A DNA stretch of 64,000 nt from Alitta virens (lineage: Eukaryota; Annelida; Polychaeta; Phyllodocida; Nereididae): assembly GCA_932294295.1 (NCBI GenBank), contig OW028574.1, forward strand, positions 13,216,215-13,280,214, read 5' to 3'. The notes beneath the pieces are model-generated. The model did no database searches and had not been told where the DNA came from. It was given only the letters and a program-made list of their open reading frames with translations. The translations under genes were made by a program, and so were the position numbers. Below, one piece after another: positions 23,400-33,303 of this stretch (positions are counted from its first letter, which is position 1; the number at the start of each line of letters is the position of its first letter).

Positions 23400-24484
23400 A
23401 CTACGATAACACCATATTTTTTAAATATGCTGAATGCCAGACCAATAGTGTTCAGGCTTTTATGCAGATAAAAAGGTGCCAGACAACAAGGTCAGTAATA
23501 GACACTAAAGGTTAGGTTGCTGAACTTGACTCTAGCGAGGGCACAGCTGAAAATGTGTCCTTTATACGTGTATGACCTGTTGACAGAAGGTATGTATTTT
23601 CAATATATGCAAATACCCAATTTATCTATGTAAAATTGAAACACTTGTTATTTCTTTGCCCATTTATTTAGTCACTCATAAGCCAAATGCATTACCCACA
23701 AATAATTGGAATATCAATACAATGATTAAATGTTCATCAAAGAAATTAGTACCATGGAAATACAGTCATTGTCATTGTTTGATTATTTTACATTATAAGC
23801 AGATTTTGAGACACTGTTCAGTTGCAAAAAAAAACGTAGTAGTCATGGTATCAGGCATCTTAAATGAGATTACCCTCTGTGTACATGTCAGCATACGAAT
23901 TTCATATGAAATGTTGAAATTTTCTTTGGTTGAAAGAAGTCATTTCATCTTGTCTTCTAAGGCATGATACAATTTCCAAAAAGGAAATGAATACTTAGTG
24001 TGCTTGGGTCGCTGGTGTCAGTGATATTATGACAATTGAGATTTAGTTACTGCTTCTCATATGGAACGACATCAAAAGGTCTACATGGACTAAAAATTTA
24101 CATGTCAACATATAATATAATGGAGTATATGATGTTGGTCAGCGATGTAAATATATTATGTATATTATATATTCATAGTGGTTTTTTTTTTTTCTTATTT
24201 TGGGGGGTTTTTTTTTTGTCACAAAACATACAGTATGTGCTTAAGGTTATCCAGTTGGCAGCAATGCAACTGTCTAAACATAAGGGTCTTCACATTTACA
24301 AAATAGTATCCTTTTGGTACATTTAGACCAAATACCTCAGCTGTTTTCTGTGGCAATTCAAATATATAATTCAAATATATAATTCATACTCTTACAATCT
24401 GCAAATTAAGCTGTTCATCTGGCCAATGAGTGATGTAGTAAGCAATGGTTAAGAAAGAAGAAGAACCTTCTGCCAGATGTTTTA
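23400..24484 (+). repeat. Array block J of unit 2
   Basis: Matches 37990-39320 in unit 4, where about 240 bp of extra sequence (38365-38630) interrupts it, and more weakly 13080-13620 in unit 1. It includes poly-T/poly-G tracts at 24181-24220. The open frames at 23656-23967 and 24036-24326 are not conserved between copies. Confidence 0.6.
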
Positions 24485-24680
24485 AGACCCCATTGCTTTG
24501 CAATCCAGGATGATGGAGCAGACATTGATTGATTCAATGCATCGCATAAGCATATCGTCAATGGCACTGTGACATATAGGAAACCATCCATCTGAGGAAT
24601 GTAATTGGGATGATGAATATGTCAGAAAGCTTGGGATCTTTTTTCTATATCTGCCTCATTGCCTATTCATGGTTTCACTC
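24485..24680 (+). repeat. Conserved core of array unit 3 (deleted form)
   Basis: It lacks the CATATATATG box and about 32 bp including the TGACGTATCG site and the MEGLSDV start, and it also lacks GTGGC after TGTGAC. The 32-bp deletion is shared with the copy at 39320, which indicates common descent of the unit 2/3 and unit 4/5 junctions. Confidence 0.65.
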
Positions 24681-27059
24681 TTTAGACACATACTACTAGC
24701 TATATTGGCTTTCAGATACCAATTTGGGAAATTGTCTATTAGCCACCCCACGTTCGTGTTTAAAGTAAAATGATAATAAAAGGCCCGATGTGTTGCTGTT
24801 AAGCCTGTCAGAAGGTAAAACCTTTAAAAAAAAACACCTATAATGATGTTCTTTTGCTACATCACTCATTGGCTGAATTTGCCAGTGGGAAAATGAACAT
24901 TGGTGGACATTTAACATTATCCATGCACGATGGCTCCCTAACCTTTTTGTGTTTGCCTATGATCAAAAAATTTATTTGGTGTGGATGTTGCCTTCTGTCG
25001 ACAAGTTGTGCAGAATTTCCATAATTTTAGGCTCTTTTATACATATTCATTACTGTATATCAGTTCCATGTTTGTCATGGTAGTAAGTGGAGGACTATTA
25101 TATTTTATGATGTGTTAACCTAACCTCTGTCACGTCCATGCCAGGCCGGATGGACTAAACAGGCATAATTGGAGTGTTATAACACTCTGCGCACATTGTG
25201 CACAGCCTGTGTTGGCCACTGGAGTTTGAGGTATTCATCCAGCATTGCAACCCCTGCATAAATATTTCTTTATCATTAAATTATTGGTAGAATTGATGAG
25301 GAACTGAGATCATATTATCAGAGAAAAAGGTCATCATTGATAGGACCTCCCTTGCATGGTGATAATTATGCTGGCAAACACCATCTAGACAGTGATCTTG
25401 TGCATTTTTCATGGCCATTTCGCTCTGTTGTCTAATAAGATGGTTACTGTACCAGCAAGTCTGAGAGACTGTTATAAGAAATGTGTTTGTTGCTAAAAAG
25501 GTGATGTCATACTTATACTTTACATGTTTACATGACTACCTACAAAAGGCAGGTAAATTGATACAAAATTTAGAAAACACCTGTCACTATCTTGTTGGTC
25601 GGTTTTATAGATGTTTGTATGTATTTGTTTAACAGTTTATTCTCTGTTCTAAAATTGTTAGGATAAGTCAATCAGAGCTAAGAAAAATGAAAGGTTTCCA
25701 TTTCTGATGTTTCAAATTGTTGCATGCCAATGTAGAAGCAGAGTGATTGGTGGAAACTTTCAATATTCGATAATTTTTTATGGTCATGTGGAATTAAACC
25801 CAAGAAAAAAAGAAGAAAAGGCCAGTACCTAATCACTTTACAACGTCTAACAATGGCTGTGTCATATTAAATCCATTATCTTAAATCACAGCAAAGAATC
25901 AGAAAAGGACCTTACAGAAATCATAACTAAAATCATGAAGATATATAAAAATTTGAATTTTCTATTCCCAGAAATATTGACTCGATTTGAACTGCCAATT
26001 GTCTAAATTGTTATTCAGTTTGAATTTGACCCAAAGAAACTTCCACATTTCCATCATTGGCATCCTTTACCTAATATCTAATTCAGTAGCTCTTTTGTTT
26101 TCATATCAACATTAGTGAGTTCACAAATGACCTGTGAAATTATAGTGCTCTGGAAGTTGCTTTAAGACGGTGGTGCTGTTTAAAAGGCAATGTTGAAACA
26201 AAGACATCTGGTTAAAATTATATAATCAATGGAGATGTGAGCTTCTAATTTGAAATCGAACATGACACAATAATTAGCCTAATGGATTTATATGAAACAT
26301 TTCTCACTTAAACTTTAAATAGGACTGCACAGAATGTACTGATCAATCACACCAGAGCATTCCTCTACCATCATTCATCTTCTTAATTCAATAACAAGAC
26401 AATGCACAAACTGTGCCAATTACTTCATTTCGGAATGATTTGTTTGATGATTATTTTACCTTCTGAAAATTCAAAGGAATGTCCAAATGTACTATATCAG
26501 ATACGCTGTCCCAAAAATGGTCAATTGAATTAATTATTAATAAATATTATACAAGACCTGCCTAAATACCTTCAGTAAACAATTTGTAGAGGTTGTACCA
26601 GTGCAATTACACAAACTGATTTCAAAAGGCCCCAGTATAGATAAAGCATTGCCTAAATTTCCAAAACCTAGTTGGTTCTTTTGTGCAGATGTCATGATTT
26701 TGAAATTGATACGACAGCAGCCACTAAATTGATATGAAAACAAAAAAGTATTGTGAAAAATTTAACATACATTTTTATATTTTTATCTATCTACACATAT
26801 TTATATATCTGCTCTCCAATTCTATTTTACCAAATGACAAGATTGCATTCCATTGTGATGCTAATAATCATAATTTTTAGTATTCAATAGATATTCAATT
26901 TTATTAAATATATATTGCTCTAATGGTATTAAATTTTGTGTCTGCATTCAACTTAGACCTGAATTTTGTGACAACAAATTGTGAAATGCTCTACTTAGTT
27001 GTGTTTAGCTGTTCATACAGTTATGTCTATTAAGCTCCAGATTCTGATGATCTAAAGAT

Positions 27060-27475
27060 TATGTCATGAAAACATACATTAAGATGCTCCTTGGACTCTA
27101 TAATGAGACTTATTTAGTTTGTTTGTTATATTATGTCAAATGATTTGTTAACTGGTAATGTCATTCATGTCTGTGCTAGGTATGGGATAGCTAGATAGGC
27201 ATAACTGCTATATATCTCCTGAGGACACAAAGAAGGAATTATAGTGCAGAACTATAAAAAAAACTCTTCTTCAAATGTTTAATCAACACCTTCCTAAAGG
27301 AAGTCAGAACTGCACCATGCCTGAATACTTTAAAAGGGAGACAAGACAAGCTGTGGAAGGACCTTCCTATGAAATTCAACCTCGACATAGGCTGAAGGAG
27401 ACCCACCCACAGTCTGGTCTGACAAGAGAGATTGAAGAACCTGAGCTCAGCAACATGTATAACATCTTATGATGA
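27060..27475 (+). pseudogene. Relic LINE C-terminus in array unit 3, best-preserved copy
   Basis: The frame starting at the AAACTCTTCTTC stretch (about 27260) reads KLFFKCLINTFLKEVRTAP, then CLNTLKGRQDKLWKDLPMKF. This is the pattern seen at the end of many LINE ORF2 proteins, where a Leu-Pro-x-x-Val-Val segment precedes Leu-x-x-Phe-Lys-x-x-Leu-Asp-x-x-Trp. It is a fragment with no RT core next to it. The alternative frame at 27275-27472 opens longer only by chance. Confidence 0.55.
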
Positions 27476-27833
27476 CACATATATCATAATTATATTTAAT
27501 TAGTATATGATAACACATAAAGACTTTGGATGTAAAATATCCTCATGCAGATGATACAATTTCCCAGAGTATATGCCTGAAAATAAGTGACTTACTGTAT
27601 GTGTATTGTTACATTGATACTATTTCTAACATGCAATCATATTTCAATCAGATAGAGGTTTTCCTCAAAATATTGATGATTGCACTAAAATTATACACTG
27701 GAAATCTCTCTGATAAAGCTGATATTTCAAACAGCTGATTTACTGTAAATAATAAGCTAAGTTATATAAATAAAATAGCCATTTGATCAGTCTTTCTACA
27801 TTATGTCAAATTTGTAGAATGAGCTCTGTAAAC

Positions 27834-28029
27834 CCACTCCAGCAAAGGCTCCAGTAAATAAGTCGAGATAGGGCTCCAAACTAGCTAATCAGCAGAGAGC
27901 CAAACGTTATATTTAAATGAGTTGACCCTGCCATGACATGCCTGACCACTACCCCTGGCCAGGCCACATGAATAAATTATGATAGTACCCCAACTTTGCG
28001 AGATTTGCCTGGGGTACATTTCCTGGGTG
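27834..28029. mobile_element. 196-bp insertion with 7-bp target duplication
   Basis: TGTAAAC occurs on both sides (27827-27833 and 28030-28036). Sister units at 21565, 36130 and 11670 have the site only once and run straight on into the ACTGGAGGAAG block. The insert matches 5378-5740 and has no gene. No clear inverted ends are visible, so a truncated short retroelement is likelier than a MITE. Confidence 0.8.
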
Positions 28030-28882
28030 TGTAAACTAGACTGGAAGAAGTTAGATTGCTAGCAAAATGACCATCATGAGCACAATAGGTCCCACCACCC
28101 CTCACAAAGTTTATGTGCCACTGGGGAAAGGTTTGTCATTATAGGAACCTTGGCAGCAGCTGAGGAGACTGGTAGAAGATGGGTTTATGATGCTGTGGAC
28201 AACCTTCCTCTATACATTATTTACCAGAGAGCACCATATTCTCTTTACCTGTTATATGCTCAGTGGCTTGGTAAATAGAATATCCTGTGCACGTGTCAAG
28301 TGTCAACCTCCATCTATAACAGGCTGTGTGGTCCAGAGGAAGCGTTTTGCATGGAATATTTTGCAAAAGGCAATCATATTACAAATAAACTGGGCTATAA
28401 TAGTGTGATGCTTTCTTAATTAATGAATATTGCAATTTGATAATAAAACTGTCTTCTCTGACATGAGTTTCTATCATTTGCTTAAAGAATTGGTGTCATC
28501 TAATTCTAGCTAGCAAACAAAAAAGCACTGGTGTCCAAATGTCAGCAGGAAATGAAATTGCAGCCACTGCAGACGGGTAGTTGAATTCATGCTGCAGCAC
28601 TAATCTCAGACTGTTTGTTATCTGTAAACTTAATTACAGAATATTGCTGACTGTTGCATTCACTTATATATATTTAAGTCGCATAGCCAACAAGTGAACG
28701 ATCCAATGAAGAGTTGTTTAGTGCTGATTCTATAACTATTTCATCTTGTATTATAGGCTACGCTTTTAAGCAAACAAAAATTGCACCAATAAGACAATAT
28801 GTTACAAAAAGGATTGGTGACATGGCAGGTAATTGTTAATAGGATGTCAAAAAAATTCATGTCACAATCATGATAGAATGAT

Positions 28883-29390
28883 AGAGAAGCCTATGAGTGC
28901 CACACACTTTTTTTTTTTCTCTAATCTGCGTTTTTTCAACATATTATTTTTTAATTAGTTTTTTTCGTACATGCATTTTTTAAATTTGCGTTTTTTTTTC
29001 AACATAATTTTTTTTAATTTGCGTTTTTTCAATAACATTTTTAATTATTCTGTGATTTTCTAACTTTTGACTTTTTCTTTTTTCAAATCTGTGTTTTTCT
29101 GACTTACTTTTTTTAAAAAATCTGTGTTTTTCAGACTTTTTCTTTTTTTAAATCTGCGATTTCTGACAGTTTTTTTCAAATCTGCGTTATTTTCAACATA
29201 ATTTTTTTATACTTGCGTTTTTTGTACATAATTATTTTAAATTTGCGTTTACTCGCAAATTTACATTTTGCGTTTATTTGCAAATATTATACGCAAATAT
29301 ATGCGAATAAACGTATATATAGTTAGAACTATGATATGGTGAAAAAACGCAAATTAAAAAGCATGTGTGTGTGGCACTAATAGGCTTCCG
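28883..29390. mobile_element. 508-bp MITE with simple-sequence interior
   Basis: The ends AGAGAAGCCTATGAGTGCCA and the reverse complement CGGAAGCCTATTAGTGCCAC are inverted repeats of about 24 bp. TAGAATGAT flanks both sides (28874-28882 and 29391-29399), a 9-bp target duplication. The unoccupied site ATAGAATGAT(T/C)NATTAAAT is seen once in unit 2 (about 22437) and once in unit 4 (about 37008). The interior is a degenerate array of TTTTTAAATCTGCGTTTTTC-like units of ~30-45 bp. A 9-bp duplication would fit Mutator-like elements, but 8 bp cannot be excluded. Confidence 0.88.
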
Positions 29391-30304
29391 TAGAATGATT
29401 CATTAAATCAATTAAAAGTAATTTTGCTAAATAAAAAAATTAAAAAAAAGCAATGCTAGACTGCCTGGACATTTCTCAGAAAGTAATTTAATAGCTGAAA
29501 ATCAACTTGACAAACCAGCTAGACAGACCGCTGGTAGGAGACGTGGGTTCAGTGACTTCCATTCTCGACATCCCAAATTAGCTTCCTCCACAGACACTCA
29601 ATGTTGGTTAACAGAGGTCAGCAAAATTGGTGTTGGTGTTGTCAAAGCAAATTAGTATTTTTAACATTTTAATATATTCATAATATGCAATTATTTACAA
29701 ATTTTTTTCAAATTGTATATATGATTGTTTCATGTCTCAATCCTACTTGGATTAAGTGTTGTCAGAGCTTTGACGTATAACAGAACTACGTATCATAGTG
29801 TCATACCCATTTTGTTGAGAAGTGGAACGACCTAAGAAGTAAGAAACCTGTATAACATGGTGTCCTTTGGGGACACTACTCCTGCATTGAAGCTAGCCCT
29901 GAAGACCCCTGTGTGTTAGCACAGGGGTCATGAGTCATCCCATTGACAAACCTTGAGATTCTGACTTACCTTCAGGAGATTTCTTCTCAATTAAAATACA
30001 TGACATGTAGGACAAATGAAAATTCATATAATTATTCCTGAGATGTTTTGCTGCTGATAGCACTATATTTGATTGTCATACCAAGAAAGCAATAGAAGGA
30101 AAACTACTTTGAAGTTACAGAAATGCTTTCATGTCAAGAATCTGCCATTTTCTGCCATTTTAGCCTGTGCAGACTTACAACTGTTCTGATTGGCTAATGA
30201 AAGTGAAAGTAGTCTATTGTGACGTCATCAGTTGTGACGCCACCAAAGCCATGCTGGCCAGTTCACTGGGTTCACTTCCAACTATATACTGTAGGTGCAC
30301 ATCA

Positions 30305-30450
30305 ATCAATCTATCTATCTTAGTCTATCTATCTATATATGTGTGTGTCTGTCTGTCTATCTATCTATCTATCTATCTATCTGTGTGTCTGTCTGTCTGT
30401 CTGTCTGTCAATCTATCAATCAATCTATCGATCTATCCATCTATCCATCT
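30305..30450. repeat. ATCT / TGTC tetranucleotide microsatellite
   Basis: Interrupted runs of CTAT/ATCT and TGTC occupy about 145 bp. The plus frames crossing it (30167-30526 and 30295-30483) consist mostly of Leu-Ser-Ile-Tyr periodic residues and are artefacts. Confidence 0.85.
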
Positions 30451-30530
30451 ATCCTATCACAACATAGGGAATTCTGCCAATAGGCCTACTCATCTTTTGA
30501 TCAGCATAGGCCTAATTGTTGCTTAGATAA

Positions 30531-30578
30531 TATGTCAGTCTCATTGTTTACCTTCAGGTAAATAATGAGACTGACATA
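30531..30578. repeat. Near-perfect palindrome, 23-bp arms
   Basis: The arms 30531-30553 and 30556-30578 (outer part TATGTCAGTCTCATT) pair with a single mismatch and only 2 unpaired centre bases. The tight loop rules out an ordinary microRNA hairpin. It may be a remnant of a MITE or a palindromic insertion. Confidence 0.85.
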
Positions 30579-31626
30579 TAACTGTATAAGGTAGATTTCA
30601 AAGTTATGATTCAAAAGAAACCCTTCTTGGGTGCATTATGCACTTTTGAACTGACGGCCGAGTGTCATATTGTCTAAATTCAGAAGTACCAAATTTTCTG
30701 TCATATGATATTGGTAAACTTTTATGAGTAAAATATTGAGGGGTATGTGCGCATAGGCCTACATGTCAATGACATGATAACACGACGTCATCATGACATG
30801 TGCCTATGCACAATCATAACAATAAGACATTTTATTTAAAGTCACTTTTAAAATAATTGTTGGTTTATTAATGTCTAATGTGGCATCTATCTGCACTGCT
30901 TGGATAACAGGGATAGACATTTTAAAAAAAAAGCATAATTATCATCAGAGAGAGAAGAGAGAAATTTCTATTTTTGCCGCGAAAACAATTGGCCTGGAGA
31001 TCGAGTTTATTTTGCATCTTGACCATTGTCCCAGAGCTGTTCGGACGTGCCATACTCGAGAATAAGCACGATGACATGAGAGTAGAGGCCTTCATGGTGG
31101 GTGGTACAGATAATACACACCATTGTTAACAGCCACATTATTGGAAATATACAGTTGAATCTCTACCTTAAAGACCACACTATTATGGGTCCCAGCCAGT
31201 ATAAATATCTGAAAAATTGTCCACTATTCAATTGGCCAATGTGTTGAGTGGGAGGGGCATTACAGATTCGCTTTAATTTGATTGGTTAATATGTCAATGT
31301 TTGACAGGTTATGTAACATTTGTTTGTGTGATAGTTTAATTACTAAGTAACCAAAAAGTATCAACAATACACAATGTAACCAGAAATAATGGCCCAGACA
31401 TAAACAATGTCTGAACATTTTGCAGGAACTGCACTTGACTTGACCTTTCACCTGCACTACTGATATTTATTAATGATAATCAGAAATATACCTGAATTAT
31501 ATCAGTTCAGTTAAAAAGTGGAAATGGCATAATTCCACTTCTATAAATTATAAAAATATGCAGTTTTCTGTAAACCGATTGGTCCATTTTAATTACTCAT
31601 TCATTACAGCATTATGCCCGGGTGAT

Positions 31627-31735
31627 GGGGGGGGGGGGAATTCGGTCAAAGGTCATGCTTCAGATGTTCTAATGTTCTAATGTTCACAAGCAATATTTAT
31701 ATTTGGGGAAATTCTAGCGAAGCCCCCCCCCCCCC
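31627..31735. repeat. poly-G / poly-C pair
   Basis: A G run (about 31627-31638) and a C run (about 31722-31735) lie about 85 bp apart and could pair. This resembles the pair at 2076-2125, but no other similarity between the two sites is obvious. Confidence 0.7.
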
Positions 31736-32279
31736 TCTACTGACCTGGTTTTTCATTAATCATGACGTCTCCAATGTGAAAGTGATCTTGGCCAGCTGCT
31801 GATGAAGTCATTGCTCAGTTACGTCACTATCTTTGCATACAAAGCCACAACTTTCTCTTTTGTTGGCCAATCAGAGACAGCCTTTCATAGCATATGTCCC
31901 AATGTATAAGAAAAATATCTGTTCACTGGACTTCACACCATGATTTCATAATGCTACAGATAGTGTTCATGAATTAATTTATGTGCTATCAGTAGGTAAT
32001 TTTGTCTTTTATTCAACCTTGTAATAACTGTGTGCCAACGAAATAAGGGGAAAGAGTTATCCAAATTCTCCCAAACCCGTATGTCAGAATCTCAAGGTTT
32101 TCCAATGGGATGAACCGTGACCCATGCTCTGCATGGGTCCCCGGGGCTACATTGAAGCAGCAACAAAGCAATAGATTTATAAGGGCTGCATGCCCCCCAA
32201 CTTCGTTGCAGGGGCATAATTTCGATCGCATACTATTTATTATTGATTATTGTGGCAGATGTAACAATTTTGTATATCA

Positions 32280-33303
32280 CATTCGGACTGATATCTGTAT
32301 AATAGAAAGTATTAAAAATATTTAGTGAAGCCAGAAAGACTGTGTGTATCTTTTTTTCTTTTATACAAAATGGGATATGATTATGAATATATGGAATGCG
32401 GAACCTAATACTATTTTTTACGAAGACATGTCTACTTACAGGTGTCCTATAGTCTCTAGCATATCTGGTATCATAATGATGTACTTCACTATTTCTTACA
32501 AGGATATAAAATACATTGGTAACATTTGATTTTCTGACTTGTATATATATGTCACTTAACTTTAGGAGGTAGAGGGTCGATGTGTGCATTGTATTTAGCA
32601 TTTAAGAAGAGTCTAAAAAAACGCTTAAAATTGTAGTTTGAACAGCCGCCTAGACACAGAACCCCCAGCAGACGATCATCCCATAAGTAAGGTAGGTCAA
32701 AATCAGTGAACTGTATATTGTCTTTAGTACATCATAAGGGAGGAAGTTTTTTTTTATATTTGATTTAAATGAGGCTTCCACACTAAGTGTTTATCTAATA
32801 TTATTCCCAGATACTTAAATTTGTCAACAAAATTCCATTTGTGTCCCGTCCCCCCAATATTAAGATTAATTAACTCTTTTTTGTCCTCGATGGAATAACA
32901 TGGCTTTAGTTTTATTTTCACTTAATGACAATTTGCTTTATTTAAACCATTTACATATATTTTCCAATTTATTGTTCAAAGTAATATTAGGACTTCGGTC
33001 TGAAATAGTAGAGGCTTCTAGAACAGTAAATAGTTTCATATCATCTGCGTATATAACTGGCTTAGAAAGAGTACATGCTTGAATTAGATCATTTAGATAA
33101 ATAATACAAAGTAGTGGACCTCACATGGAACCTTGGGGAATCCCTGTTTTAATAGTTAATTTGGTCGGAAACAAAATCATTGTATTGGACAACTTGACTT
33201 CTATTACTTAAGTATGTTTCAAATAGTTTTAATGCAATATCCCTCACCCTAATTGCTTAATTTATTAAGGAGGATTTGGTGGTCCAGCATATCAAAAGCC
33301 TTT
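32280..33303 (-). pseudogene. Decayed LINE ORF2: RT palm to C-terminus
   Basis: On the minus strand, SLKGFDMLDHQILLNKL (about 33255-33310, the SKAFD motif), GIPQGSM then GPLLCIIYLNDL (about 33080-33150), and VIYADDMKLF (about 33030-33060) give RT motifs in order, including an intact YADD. Further on, the open minus frame 32233-32601 contains HHYDTRYARDYRTPVSRH and a following FRIPYIHNHIPFCIK-like segment, a usual LINE C-terminal signature. Numerous stops and frameshifts occur. Endonuclease and RT fingers are missing, so this is a 5'-truncated insertion whose 5' break coincides with the array boundary near 33303. It is not the same element as 2745-4548. Confidence 0.85.

Larger units (their letters stand above)
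13624..24484 (+). repeat. Array unit 2
   Basis: About 10.9 kb, of which about 2.1 kb is a long-TIR element (13987-16107) and about 3.3 kb a BEL/Pao relic, leaving about 5.5 kb of unit sequence. It has the core (13624-13875), B/C (16120-16800), E from 20128, the LINE relic (20694-21160), G (21530-21900), H (22070-22640), I (23030-23280) and J (23400-24430). Block D has been replaced by the BEL relic. The stretch from 20128 onward is nearly identical to unit 4 from 34650. Confidence 0.75.
24485..29600 (+). repeat. Array unit 3
   Basis: Core (24485-24680), B/C (24790-25500), D/E (26040-26600), the LINE relic (27060-27475), G (27790-28390, interrupted by a 196-bp insertion), H (28540-29590, interrupted by a 508-bp MITE). 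Blocks I and J and the next core are missing; array homology resumes at about 33303. Confidence 0.72.
29600..33303. other. Foreign segment replacing part of the array
   Basis: Array homology stops near 29600 (end of block H) and resumes at about 33303 (block B, AACATAACCAACATGCAGGG). The segment contains microsatellites, a 23-bp-arm palindrome, three TAGGCCTA octamers, a perfect TGACGTCA at 30220, a poly-G/poly-C pair and a decayed LINE. No host gene is evident. It is either an insertion with deletion of blocks I, J and the core, or ancestral sequence between two arrays. Confidence 0.55.

Noticed and set aside
28900..29340. Low-complexity region of random origin
   Set aside because: It lies wholly inside the inverted repeats and target duplication of a MITE, so it is the interior of that element.
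30167..30526. A Leu/Ser/Tyr-repeat protein
   Set aside because: It is an artefact of the ATCT/TGTC microsatellite.
30531..30578. microRNA precursor
   Set aside because: The two-base centre leaves no loop, and the arms are too perfect for a typical precursor.
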